Shown piece by piece: positions 5,875 to 14,590 of a stretch of DNA of 26,741 bases (positions are counted from its first letter, which is position 1; every line of letters begins with the position of its first letter). The stretch spans positions 1-26,741 of the forward strand of contig CAJOMT010000006.1 of assembly GCA_905235815.1 (NCBI GenBank), given 5' to 3'. The notes beneath the pieces were generated by a model. That model was not told where the DNA came from and ran no database searches. It was given only the letters and a program-made list of their open reading frames with translations. The position numbers were made by a program, and so were the translations under genes. The DNA comes from an uncultured Clostridia bacterium (lineage in GTDB: Bacteria; Bacillota; Clostridia; Christensenellales; Borkfalkiaceae).

Positions 5875-7650
5875 ATGTCTAAAAACAGAAACGAAGTAAG
5901 CGAAAACTTAAAGTGGAGAATGTCGGATATATTTAAAGACGACGATGAATTCGAAAATTTATTGAACGACGTGTCGAAAAGAATAGATTTTTCGAAATAC
6001 GAGGGTAAACTTTCGGACGAGAAGGTGCTTCTCGAAGTTTTAAAAGAAATGGATAAAGTCGAGTACGACTTGGAGAAACTCGACGTTTACGCCTATATGA
6101 AAAAGGACCTCGACACGAGGGATTCCGCAGCGGCGGCAATGCTGTCGAAAGTCGAGAACGTAGTAGTTCAGTATTCTGCCGGAATATCCTTTATCATACC
6201 GGAAATTACGGCGCTGGACGAGGCAAAACTCAAAGCGATAATAGCAAACCCCGATTTTAAAGACTACGATTACAGTCTTAAACGTATATTGCAAAACAAG
6301 CCGCACGTATTATCCAAAGAGAGCGAGACCGTACTCGCTATGGGCGGACAAGTGTTCGGCGGATTTCACGACATTTTTACTATGATAGACAATGCGGATC
6401 TTCCTTTCCCCGAAATAGAAGTCGACGGCGAAAAGGTAAAGGTTACGCACGGAATGTACGGAGTACTTTTGCAGTCTGAAAACCGAGAGGTAAGGGAGAA
6501 AGCGTTCAAAGCGTACTATAAGGCGTATATTTCTCTGATAAATACGATTGCGGCGACCTATATAGGCAGCGTAAACACGGACGTATATTTGTCGAGGGTG
6601 AAAAAATACGAGTCTTGTTTAGACCAGGCGCTTTCGGGCGAGGACGTGCCGAAAATAGTTTACGAGAACCTTTTGGAGAGCGTAAACGAGGCGTTGCCGC
6701 TCGTACACAGATATATTGCCGACAGAAAGAAAATTCTTGGAGTAGACGAACTCCATATGTGGGATATATATACACCGCTCGTCGAGAACTCGGATATAAA
6801 ACTCGACTATGAGGACGCATTCAAACTCGTCAAAGAGGGGCTTGCGCCTTTGGGCGAGGAATACGGCGCACTCCTTCAAAAAGCGCATGACGAGGGCTGG
6901 ATAGACGTTGAAGAAACCGAAGGCAAGAGGAGCGGAGCGTACAGCATAAGCGTATATGCCTTGCCGCACCCCTACGTTTTGTTGAATTATCAGAAAACGT
7001 CTCACGACGTATTTACGATAGCGCACGAACTCGGCCACTCTATGCACTCGTATAAGTCGGAGGCGACTCAGCCTAAGGCAAAGGCAGACTATAAGATTTT
7101 CGTTGCGGAAGTTGCGAGTACGGTAAACGAGGTATTGCTTCTCAAATATCTACTCAAAAACAGCGAAGACAAGAAACTCAAAAAATATCTTTGCTCGTAC
7201 TATCTCGATATGATAAGGACGACGCTGTTCCGTCAGACGATGTTCGCCGAATTCGAGTACGTTGCGCATACGGCGGCGGAGAAGGGCCAACCTTTAACCA
7301 AGGATTGGCTTAGCGAGAAGTATTTGGAACTCAACAAAAAATACTACGGAAAAGATATCGTTTCCGACGAAGAAATATCCTACGAATGGGCGAGGATTCC
7401 GCATTTTTACAGGGCGTTTTACGTCTACAAGTACGCAACCGGAATAATAAGTGCTATTTCGATTGCGGAGAGAATATATAAAGAGGGACAACCGGCGATA
7501 GACGATTATTTCAGATTCTTGTCGTCGGGCGGGAGCGATTCGCCCGTAGAACTTTTGAAACTTGCGGGAGTCGACCTCACGAAAAAGGACGCATTCGCTT
7601 CGGCGATGAAGTCTTTTGAAGACACTTTAAACGAATTTGAAAACATTTAA
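5875..7650 (+). CDS. pepF: Oligoendopeptidase F (M3 family zinc metallopeptidase)
   Basis: A 591-residue cytoplasmic peptidase that cleaves short peptides, for example remains of signal peptides or imported oligopeptides. The zinc motif HELGH is at 384-388, and the third ligand is probably Glu412 in the FVAEVAST segment. The C-terminal region with EWARIPHFYRAFYVYKYATG is typical of PepF and the length is usual. The start is set at ATG 5875, preceded by GGTGGAGG at a normal distance; a GTG at 5863 falls inside that ribosome binding site and is rejected. Eighteen bases separate it from the membrane protein gene. A peptidase in one transcript with a signal peptidase is suggestive of signal-peptide turnover, but this is inference. 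Confidence 0.93.
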   Translation: MSKNRNEVSENLKWRMSDIFKDDDEFENLLNDVSKRIDFSKYEGKLSDEKVLLEVLKEMDKVEYDLEKLDVYAYMKKDLDTRDSAAAAMLSKVENVVVQYSAGISFIIPEITALDEAKLKAIIANPDFKDYDYSLKRILQNKPHVLSKESETVLAMGGQVFGGFHDIFTMIDNADLPFPEIEVDGEKVKVTHGMYGVLLQSENREVREKAFKAYYKAYISLINTIAATYIGSVNTDVYLSRVKKYESCLDQALSGEDVPKIVYENLLESVNEALPLVHRYIADRKKILGVDELHMWDIYTPLVENSDIKLDYEDAFKLVKEGLAPLGEEYGALLQKAHDEGWIDVEETEGKRSGAYSISVYALPHPYVLLNYQKTSHDVFTIAHELGHSMHSYKSEATQPKAKADYKIFVAEVASTVNEVLLLKYLLKNSEDKKLKKYLCSYYLDMIRTTLFRQTMFAEFEYVAHTAAEKGQPLTKDWLSEKYLELNKKYYGKDIVSDEEISYEWARIPHFYRAFYVYKYATGIISAISIAERIYKEGQPAIDDYFRFLSSGGSDSPVELLKLAGVDLTKKDAFASAMKSFEDTLNEFENI

Positions 7651-7664
7651 GAGAGGAAAGTTAA

Positions 7665-9134
7665 ATGCCACAAAGCGTCAATTCGGCGTTGCCGTATAAT
7701 CTCGAGGCGGAGCAGTCGCTGCTCGGTTCGATACTCATAGATATGGAACTGCAATTCGAGATAATGTCAAAACTGAAAGAGGACGATTTCTATCTCGAAT
7801 CACATAAGCTGATATTTGCGGCAATGTATTCGGTTCAAGCGGAGAATAAGCCTATCGATCTCGTAACGCTTTCTGATGCGCTCGAAAAGGCGACTACGCT
7901 TGAAAAAGCGGGCGGAATGGAGTATTTGACGGATCTTACCAGAGTAACGCCTTCCGCTTCCAACTACGAGTATTACTACGACATAGTAAAGAGGGATTCT
8001 ACGCTTCGTAAACTAATACGGGCGTCGGATAAAATAGCGAAAGATGCCAATTCGTCGAACGATCATCAGCGTTCCGTCGCATTTGCGGAGAAAGAGATTT
8101 ATAACATATCCGAGCAACTCGACACGTCCACGCTCGTGAATATAAACACGTCGTTTTCGGGTGTACTCGACAAATTCGAGCATATTCAGAAAGATAAGAA
8201 CTATTATCAGGGTTTAAAGACGGGGTTCACGGGACTTGACGATCTGACTAACGGACTTCATAGCGGCAATCTTATAATATTGGCGGCGCGGCCTTCGGTC
8301 GGTAAGACTACGTTTGCAATGAATATCGTCGAGAACGTTGCTATCCGTGAAAAGGCTGTTTGCGCCGTGTTTGCGCTCGAAATGACGAGAGACGAACTCG
8401 CACAGAGAATGATTTGTTCGATAGCGAACGTTTCTGCGCAGAGCGCATTAAAGGGTAAACTTTCCGACGACGATTGGCAAAAACTCTGGCAAGCGCAAAA
8501 AGTATTCGCCGAGACGAAGATATTTATCGACGATACGTCTATGACTACTTGTCCCGAGATACTATCCAAGTGCAGAAGATTAAAGAGCCGTGCGGGCAGA
8601 CTCGACCTTGTAGTCGTCGACCATATACAACTTATGAATGCGACTAAGAAAAGCGATAGCCGTCAGCAAGAGGTAACGGAAATTTCGAGAGGACTTAAAA
8701 TGATAGCGAAGGAATTGAACGTACCTGTCTTAGCGCTGTCGCAGTTATCGAGACAAGTAACGGGCAGAAAAGGTCAAAGGCCCGTGCTTTCGGATTTGAG
8801 GGAGTCGGGCGCAATAGAGCAAGACGCAGATATCGTTGCGTTTATTCATAGGCCTGATCTTACGGCGGACGAAAAGGAAAAGTCGTCCGGAAAAATCAAA
8901 GAGGGCGTTGCGGAAATAATTTTGGCGAAGAACAGATCCGGCGCATGCGAGTCGTTCGAACTCGTATTCAAGGGCGAAAAGTCCAAGTTTATCAATATGC
9001 CGGCGAATTTTATGAGCGATATTCCGGTTCCTGCGGAAAAGCGCAAAGCGAAGGATAGGCAAGTAGAGGAGGACGATTTCGTTCCGCCTACCGAAGCCCC
9101 GCCTGAGGAGGAGAATGTAGACGATGTGTTCTGA
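7665..9134 (+). CDS. dnaB: Replicative DNA helicase DnaB
   Basis: Hexameric 5'-3' helicase that unwinds DNA at the replication fork. The 489 residues hold the N-terminal helical domain (from about 8, with YNLEAEQSLLGSILID), a linker, and the RecA-like ATPase domain. Walker A is ARPSVGKTT (208-216), Walker B is LDLVVVDHIQLM (313-324), and LRESGAIEQDAD (378-389) is the family signature. The acidic, Pro/Glu-rich tail after about 450 makes it slightly longer than usual. A GAGAGGAAAG site precedes the ATG. Its last 11 bases overlap the tsaC start. The DnaD-like gene and probable loader lie about 6 kb to the left on the other strand. Confidence 0.97.
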   Translation: MPQSVNSALPYNLEAEQSLLGSILIDMELQFEIMSKLKEDDFYLESHKLIFAAMYSVQAENKPIDLVTLSDALEKATTLEKAGGMEYLTDLTRVTPSASNYEYYYDIVKRDSTLRKLIRASDKIAKDANSSNDHQRSVAFAEKEIYNISEQLDTSTLVNINTSFSGVLDKFEHIQKDKNYYQGLKTGFTGLDDLTNGLHSGNLIILAARPSVGKTTFAMNIVENVAIREKAVCAVFALEMTRDELAQRMICSIANVSAQSALKGKLSDDDWQKLWQAQKVFAETKIFIDDTSMTTCPEILSKCRRLKSRAGRLDLVVVDHIQLMNATKKSDSRQQEVTEISRGLKMIAKELNVPVLALSQLSRQVTGRKGQRPVLSDLRESGAIEQDADIVAFIHRPDLTADEKEKSSGKIKEGVAEIILAKNRSGACESFELVFKGEKSKFINMPANFMSDIPVPAEKRKAKDRQVEEDDFVPPTEAPPEEENVDDVF

Positions 9135-10134
9135 CTCAAAGTTCGGAACCGAAGTGCTCGGAATAGACGACTATTCTCTATCGCTTGCAAAGAAATATAT
9201 AAGTTCGGGAGAACTCGTTGCGTTTCCGACCGAAACCGTTTACGGACTAGGGGCGAACGCTACGGACGGAGCCGCAATAAAGAAGATATTTGCCGCAAAG
9301 GGCAGACCGCAGGACAATCCGCTTATAGTTCATCTTCATAAGGACTACGACGTCGATAAACTCGTGGAAGTCGAATACGATTACGTATACAAATTGCGCG
9401 AAAAATTCTTGCCGGGACCGCTTACTATGGTCTACAAAAGCAAGGGGATAGTCAGCAAAGTGGCGACGTGCGGTTTGGAAACCGTCGGAATACGTATTCC
9501 GAGGAGCGAAGCGGCACAAAAATTTTTAAGGGCGGTGGATATGCCGATAGCGGCGCCGTCCGCAAACGTTTCAAAGCATACGAGTCCGGTAACTGCGGCG
9601 CACGTGTTCGACGATTTAAGCGGCAAGATACCTCTCATATTGGACGGCGGTAAGTGCGACGGCGGTATAGAGAGTACGGTATTGGACGTTACTCACGAAG
9701 TTCCGGTTATTCTTCGCAGCGGACTTATAACTTGCGAGATGATAAAAGAGGCGGTAGGGGAATGCGAATATTCTGACGGAAGCGACAAAAAAGTCAGATC
9801 GCCCGGGACGAAATATGCGCATTATATGCCCCGTTCGGAAACGGCGCTTTATAGGCGAGACGATATAAAAGGAGCGCAAGAGGCTTACGACGAAGCCGTA
9901 AAAAGCGGCAAGAGAGCGTATTTTATGTGCGACGAAGAAATCGGAAAACTTTTGCACGGTAATATTTTAAATTTAGGAAAGACTGCGGAAGAAATTGCGT
10001 CGAATCTCTATTACAGACTTTTAGAGGGCGAAAAAATTGCGGATATTATTATCGCATTCGACGTGGAAACCGGCAGCGATATAGATACGGGAATAATGAA
10101 CAGACTTGAAAAGGCTTGCAAGAGAGCGGACTGA
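9124..10134 (+). CDS. tsaC: Threonylcarbamoyl-AMP synthase (Sua5/YwlC type)
   Basis: Makes threonylcarbamoyl-AMP from threonine, bicarbonate and ATP, the first step of the t6A modification at position 37 of tRNAs that read ANN codons. The YrdC domain (about 10-205) shows FPTETVYGLGANATD, KGRPQDNP (59-66), PSANVSKHTSP (145-155) and ESTVLD. The linker SPGTKYAHYMP (226-236) leads to the C-terminal Sua5 domain, so this is the long two-domain form (336 residues). The gene overlaps the end of dnaB by 11 bases in another frame. Its ribosome binding site (GAGGAGGAGA, 9105-9114) is inside dnaB, where it encodes part of the acidic tail. The order tsaC, rpiB, upp resembles the ywlC-ywlF-upp neighbourhood of Bacillus. 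Confidence 0.95.
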   Translation: MCSDSKFGTEVLGIDDYSLSLAKKYISSGELVAFPTETVYGLGANATDGAAIKKIFAAKGRPQDNPLIVHLHKDYDVDKLVEVEYDYVYKLREKFLPGPLTMVYKSKGIVSKVATCGLETVGIRIPRSEAAQKFLRAVDMPIAAPSANVSKHTSPVTAAHVFDDLSGKIPLILDGGKCDGGIESTVLDVTHEVPVILRSGLITCEMIKEAVGECEYSDGSDKKVRSPGTKYAHYMPRSETALYRRDDIKGAQEAYDEAVKSGKRAYFMCDEEIGKLLHGNILNLGKTAEEIASNLYYRLLEGEKIADIIIAFDVETGSDIDTGIMNRLEKACKRAD

Positions 10135-10145
10135 AAGGAGAGATA

Positions 10146-10595
10146 ATGAAGATAGCGTTAGGCTTTGACCATGCCGGAATAAAGAGAAAAAAACTCATAA
10201 CCGATTATCTTACCGAAAACGGATTCGAGTATGTCGATTTCGGAACGTATAGCGAGGAGTCGTGCAATTATGCGGAGTTCGGAGAAAAGGCTGCGGAGGC
10301 GGTAAAGAGCGGCGAATGTGACAAAGGCATTTTAGTTTGCGGCACGGGAATAGGAATGAGTATAGTTGCCAATAAAGTACCTACGATCAGGTGCGCGCAT
10401 TGTACGGACGTCTTTTCGGCAAAAGCGACGAGGGCGCATAACGATGCGAATATGCTCGCTATGGGCGAAAGGATAACCGACGAAGAAACGATGAAAGAGA
10501 TCGTAGACGCATTTTTGCACACCGAATTCGAGGGCGGCAGACATTTGGCGAGAATAGCCAAAATTAGTGAAGTTGAAAATAAATATCTAAAATAA
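10146..10595 (+). CDS. rpiB: Ribose-5-phosphate isomerase B
   Basis: Interconverts ribose-5-phosphate and ribulose-5-phosphate in the pentose phosphate pathway. With 149 residues it has the usual length of the RpiB/LacAB family. GFDHAG near the start carries His9, [14 protein letters not shown] holds the catalytic Cys65, and RAHNDAN (His98) and GGRHLARI follow in the expected order. The start is set at ATG 10146, because AAAGGAG lies at a normal distance behind the tsaC stop; an upstream in-frame start at 10116 would fall within tsaC and lacks a ribosome binding site. It supplies ribose phosphate for PRPP, which the next gene product uses. Confidence 0.95.
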   Translation: MKIALGFDHAGIKRKKLITDYLTENGFEYVDFGTYSEESCNYAEFGEKAAEAVKSGECDKGILVCGTGIGMSIVANKVPTIRCAHCTDVFSAKATRAHNDANMLAMGERITDEETMKEIVDAFLHTEFEGGRHLARIAKISEVENKYLK

Positions 10596-10617
10596 GACAC
10601 TTATAAGGAGAATAATT

Positions 10618-11247
10618 ATGTCAAATTTACACCTTTTGAATCACCCGTTGATTCAGCACAAAGTATCAATGATGCGTATGGTAGAAACCAACACCAAGGA
10701 TTTCAGACAGCTTGCCAATGAAATTTCTTTACTTATGGCTTACGAAGTTACCCGTGATCTTCCGCTTAAAGAAGAGGAGATAGAAACTCCGATTTGCAAG
10801 ACGAAGGCTAAATTTGTTGCGGGAAGAAGTATAGGAGTAATTCCCATTTTGAGAGCGGGACTCGGCATGGTAGACGGAATACTTACGCTCGTTCCCAACG
10901 CAAAAGTGGGACATATAGGATTGTACAGAAATCCGAGAACTCATCAACCGGTCGAATACTATTGCAAACTTCCCAAAGACGCCGAGGAGAGGACGCTTAT
11001 AGTTACGGATCCGATGCTTGCAACGGGCGGCAGTGCGGTTGCGGCGATACAGTTTATAAAGGACAGAGGCGGTAAAGATATAAAACTTATGAATTTAATA
11101 GCCGCTCCCGAGGGCGTAAAAGCGGTTATGGACGCTCACCCCGACGTAGATATTTACGTTGCGGCGTTGGACGAAAAATTGAACGAAAATGCGTATATCG
11201 TGCCCGGACTCGGCGACGCAGGCGACAGATTGTTCGGAACGAAATAA
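10618..11247 (+). CDS. upp: Uracil phosphoribosyltransferase
   Basis: Joins uracil to PRPP to give UMP in pyrimidine salvage. The 209 residues are the standard length. PRPP is bound by [14 protein letters not shown] (127-140), and the C-terminal [12 protein letters not shown] (197-208) is the uracil-binding end of the family. The ATG follows AAGGAG at 7 bases. Twenty-two bases separate it from rpiB and sixteen from galU, with no room for a clear terminator. UMP leads to UTP, the co-substrate of the next enzyme, but this link may be incidental. Confidence 0.97.
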   Translation: MSNLHLLNHPLIQHKVSMMRMVETNTKDFRQLANEISLLMAYEVTRDLPLKEEEIETPICKTKAKFVAGRSIGVIPILRAGLGMVDGILTLVPNAKVGHIGLYRNPRTHQPVEYYCKLPKDAEERTLIVTDPMLATGGSAVAAIQFIKDRGGKDIKLMNLIAAPEGVKAVMDAHPDVDIYVAALDEKLNENAYIVPGLGDAGDRLFGTK

Positions 11248-11263
11248 TAAAGGATGTGGGAGT

Positions 11264-12145
11264 ATGTCGAATAAAGTCAGGAAGGCAGTCATACCCGTTG
11301 CCGGTTACGGCACGAGATTTTTGCCGTTTACGAAAGCGGTTCCAAAGCCGATGTTGCCTATTTTGAATAAGCCGGCATTGCAAGTTATAACCGAAGAAGT
11401 CGTAAACAGCGGAATAACGGATATTCTTTTTATCGTAGGATATAAAAAAGAAATACTCGAAAGTCATTTTCTTCCTGCTCCGGAACTCGAAAATATGCTC
11501 AAAGATAAGGGCAAGACCGATTATTTAAACGAGGTTTTGTATCCCGAAAAAATGGCGAATATTACATACGTACTCCAAGAAGTTCAGAGTGGTACGGCGA
11601 GTGCGATTGCGCTTGCGGAGGAATTTGTCGGAGGCGAGCCGTTTGCGGTGCTTTTCGGCGACGACGTGATGTATTGCGAGGAAAAACCCGTTATCGGGCA
11701 ACTTATAGACGTATACGAAAAATACGGTAAAACCGTACTCGGTTGCAAGGAAGTGGATATGTCGGTCATATCCAAATATGCGTCCGTCGAGTACGATAAG
11801 GTTTTGGAAGACAGAGTCTATAATATGACGAAAGTTACCGAAAAACCAAAGAGAGAAGAAGCAAAGAGCAATCTTGCGCCTCTCGGCCGTTACGTTTGTT
11901 CTCCGAGCATATTCGATATAATAAAGGATTTAAAGCCGGGCGCTAACGGCGAATATCAATTCACAGACGCTTTGGACATAGAGGCTAAATCGGCAGGTGC
12001 GCTTGCATATTCTTTTAAAGGCGAACGCTACGATATGGGCGATCGTTTGGGGTATTTGAAAGCGAATATAGAATACGGACTCAGGGATAAAGATTTGTCG
12101 GACGAATTGAAAAAATATTTAGCGGAATTATTGAAACAGGATTAA
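11264..12145 (+). CDS. galU: UTP-glucose-1-phosphate uridylyltransferase
   Basis: Converts UTP and glucose-1-phosphate to UDP-glucose for cell-envelope glycans and galactose metabolism. The 293-residue protein begins with the nucleotide-binding signature AGYGTRFLPFTKAVPKPMLP and contains GTASAIALAEEFVG, FGDDV and the metal/sugar segment near the end (GERYDMGDRLGYLKAN). The start is at ATG 11264, matching the usual GalU N-terminus; a longer reading from 11189 would run back into upp. AGGA lies 9 bases upstream. It shares the glucose-1-phosphate pool with the ADP-glucose pyrophosphorylase encoded further right. Confidence 0.95.
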   Translation: MSNKVRKAVIPVAGYGTRFLPFTKAVPKPMLPILNKPALQVITEEVVNSGITDILFIVGYKKEILESHFLPAPELENMLKDKGKTDYLNEVLYPEKMANITYVLQEVQSGTASAIALAEEFVGGEPFAVLFGDDVMYCEEKPVIGQLIDVYEKYGKTVLGCKEVDMSVISKYASVEYDKVLEDRVYNMTKVTEKPKREEAKSNLAPLGRYVCSPSIFDIIKDLKPGANGEYQFTDALDIEAKSAGALAYSFKGERYDMGDRLGYLKANIEYGLRDKDLSDELKKYLAELLKQD

Positions 12146-12148
12146 AGT

Positions 12149-14590
12149 ATGTATAATTTCAGGTGGACGAAAGGCGCATACGGCGCAAGGCTTAATGCGA
12201 GTAAAATTTCCGAAAACTACAGGCTCGACTACGTCGGGACGGAGGAGATAGTTTACGGTCTTTTGCTTTTGCCTAAATGCGAGGCGTGTAAGATACTTGC
12301 AAACCACGGGGTAACGAGCAAGAACTATTTGCCGCTACTTAAAAGAACGTTTGTTTTCGGCGTGGGCAAGGCGGGCGCTCCGTATACTCCCAATGCGAAA
12401 AGTGCGCTCGAAGGCGCTAAGGAAATAGCGGACGAGGCGAACGTAAACTTTATATCCACCGAACACATATTACTTGGAATACTCAATATAAAAGATTGCA
12501 AGGCGTGTGCGATACTGAGAAATCTCGGCGTCGATATGGACGGTCTGGAAGAAGCGCTTATGGCGAGCGTAATGCCGTTTAAGGACGTAGTCGGAAAAGA
12601 TGACGATGATGGGAAAGAAGACGAGTCTTATGACGAACTCTCTTTGCCGGAAGATTGTCCGCTCAATAAATTCGGCTACGACCTGACCGCAAAAGCGAGA
12701 AAGGGCGATCTCGATCCCGTAATCGGCAGAAACGACGAGATACAAAGGATTATTCAATCGCTGTCGCGCAGAACGAAAAACAGTCCGGTACTGATCGGTG
12801 AGCCGGGAGTAGGCAAGAGCGCCGTCGTCGAGGGGCTGGCTAACGAGATAGCGAACGGAAACGTTCCCGAAACTCTAAGAGATAAAATCATATTTTCTAT
12901 GAATTTGTCAGGACTTTTGGCAGGTACTAAATACAGAGGCGAATTTGAAGAAAGGTTCAAGAGCGCAATCGATTATGTTGCGGAAAAAGGGAATATTATT
13001 CTCTTTATAGACGAGATTCATAATATTATGGGCGCCGGAAGTACGGGCGACAGCAATTTCGATATGGCGGAAATGTTGAAACCTATGCTCGCAAGGGGCG
13101 AAATACAGACTATCGGAGCGACGACGCTGGACGAGTATAGAAAATATATAGAAAACGATTCCGCTTTGGAGAGGAGATTTCAACCGATAATTGTAGAGGC
13201 TCCGGATAAGGATAGCGCAATAGAGATATTAAAGGGGCTACGAGATAAGTACGAGGCGCACCATAAAGTTTATATCACCGACGAGGCGATAAAGGCGGCG
13301 GTAGTTTTATCGGATAGATATATACCCGATAGAAATCTGCCGGATAAAGCGATAGATTTAATAGACGAGGCGGCGGCGAAAGCGAGACTGAAATTTTGCA
13401 CCACACCGCAAATTTATGCCGAAAAAAAATTAAAGAGGCGCAACCTTATAGATGAGCGCAATTATTTAAAGAGAATCGGCGACTACGAGGAAATGGATCA
13501 AATAGGCAAGGAGATAGATAAACTTACCGAGGAGTTGACCGTTTTAGACAGCAAGATGTGGGAGGCGAGAAGTAACGAAACTCCGTCCGTCAAAGAAGAA
13601 GACATCGCCGAAATCATATCCGAATTGACCAAAATTCCGCTTACCGAAATCGGAGACGACGAGGGAAAGAGGTTAGAGGCGTTAGAGGACGACCTAAACA
13701 GAGCGGTAATAGGACAAGAAACTGCGGTAAATGCGGTATCGAGAGCGATAAAGAGGGCGAGAGCGGGGATAAAGGATCCCAACAGACCTATCGGCTCGTT
13801 TATCTTCGTAGGGCCGACGGGAGTCGGTAAGACTCAACTGTCAAAAGCGCTTGCCGAGTCGGTATTCGGGGATAAAAACGGGCTTATAAGAATAGATATG
13901 AGCGAATATATGGATAGAGGCTCCGTGAGTAAACTCGTCGGTGCGCCGCCGGGATACGTCGGCTACGAGGAGGCGGGGCAACTTACCGAAAAGGTAAGGC
14001 GCAAGCCGTATTCGGTCGTACTCTTTGACGAAATAGAAAAGGCAAATCCCGAAATATTCAATATACTCCTGCAAGTTTTAGACGAGGGCAGACTTACCGA
14101 CAATAAGGGTAAACTGATAGATTTCAGAAATACGATTATAATACTTACGTCGAACGTAGGAGCAAGCGTAATGCAAAACAGCCGTTCATCGCTCGGGTTT
14201 GCGAGCCGTGAATACGACGAGGCAAAGGATAGCGTTTACGAGGCGTTAAAGCGGAAGTTCAGCCCCGAGTTTTTGAACCGTTTAGACGATATAATAATGT
14301 TCAAACCGCTATCCAAAGAGGACTGCGTAAAAGTCATAGATATATTGATTAACGAACTTATAGCGAGACTTAGCGAGAGAGATATAACTCTTACGGTGCT
14401 TGCGAGCGCCAAGGATAAACTCATCGAGGACGGCTATGACGAGGAGAACGGAGCAAGACCGTTAAAGCGCGTATTGCAAAGGAAGATAGAGGATATGCTC
14501 AGCGAGGAGATAATATCCGGCAGGATACTGAAAGGCGACAGCATAACCGTGTATGCCGAAAACGGCAGTATTAAATATATAAAGAAATAA
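12149..14590 (+). CDS. clpC: ClpC-type AAA+ unfoldase
   Basis: An 813-residue double-AAA+ protein that unfolds proteins, probably for ClpP. It has an N-terminal Clp repeat domain (about 1-145), an acidic linker (150-165), first ATPase with Walker A GEPGVGKS (217-224) and Walker B LFIDE, a UVR-like middle coiled coil (about 425-470), and second ATPase with Walker A GPTGVGKT (555-562) and Walker B VVLFDE. The Leu-Gly-Phe at 682-684 fits the ClpP-docking loop, so degradation rather than only disaggregation is likely. The N-domain departs from ordinary ClpC (it begins with NFRWTKGA and has several Cys pairs). No ctsR, mcsA or mcsB is adjacent, unlike the Bacillus clpC operon, so this may be a second Clp protein; the symbol denotes the type. 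It starts three bases after galU and its stop overlaps the next start. Confidence 0.9.
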   Translation: MYNFRWTKGAYGARLNASKISENYRLDYVGTEEIVYGLLLLPKCEACKILANHGVTSKNYLPLLKRTFVFGVGKAGAPYTPNAKSALEGAKEIADEANVNFISTEHILLGILNIKDCKACAILRNLGVDMDGLEEALMASVMPFKDVVGKDDDDGKEDESYDELSLPEDCPLNKFGYDLTAKARKGDLDPVIGRNDEIQRIIQSLSRRTKNSPVLIGEPGVGKSAVVEGLANEIANGNVPETLRDKIIFSMNLSGLLAGTKYRGEFEERFKSAIDYVAEKGNIILFIDEIHNIMGAGSTGDSNFDMAEMLKPMLARGEIQTIGATTLDEYRKYIENDSALERRFQPIIVEAPDKDSAIEILKGLRDKYEAHHKVYITDEAIKAAVVLSDRYIPDRNLPDKAIDLIDEAAAKARLKFCTTPQIYAEKKLKRRNLIDERNYLKRIGDYEEMDQIGKEIDKLTEELTVLDSKMWEARSNETPSVKEEDIAEIISELTKIPLTEIGDDEGKRLEALEDDLNRAVIGQETAVNAVSRAIKRARAGIKDPNRPIGSFIFVGPTGVGKTQLSKALAESVFGDKNGLIRIDMSEYMDRGSVSKLVGAPPGYVGYEEAGQLTEKVRRKPYSVVLFDEIEKANPEIFNILLQVLDEGRLTDNKGKLIDFRNTIIILTSNVGASVMQNSRSSLGFASREYDEAKDSVYEALKRKFSPEFLNRLDDIIMFKPLSKEDCVKVIDILINELIARLSERDITLTVLASAKDKLIEDGYDEENGARPLKRVLQRKIEDMLSEEIISGRILKGDSITVYAENGSIKYIKK

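Noticed and set aside
11189..11263. Longer galU reading beginning inside upp
   Set aside because: The extra 25 residues do not resemble GalU, while the ATG at 11264 gives the standard N-terminus.
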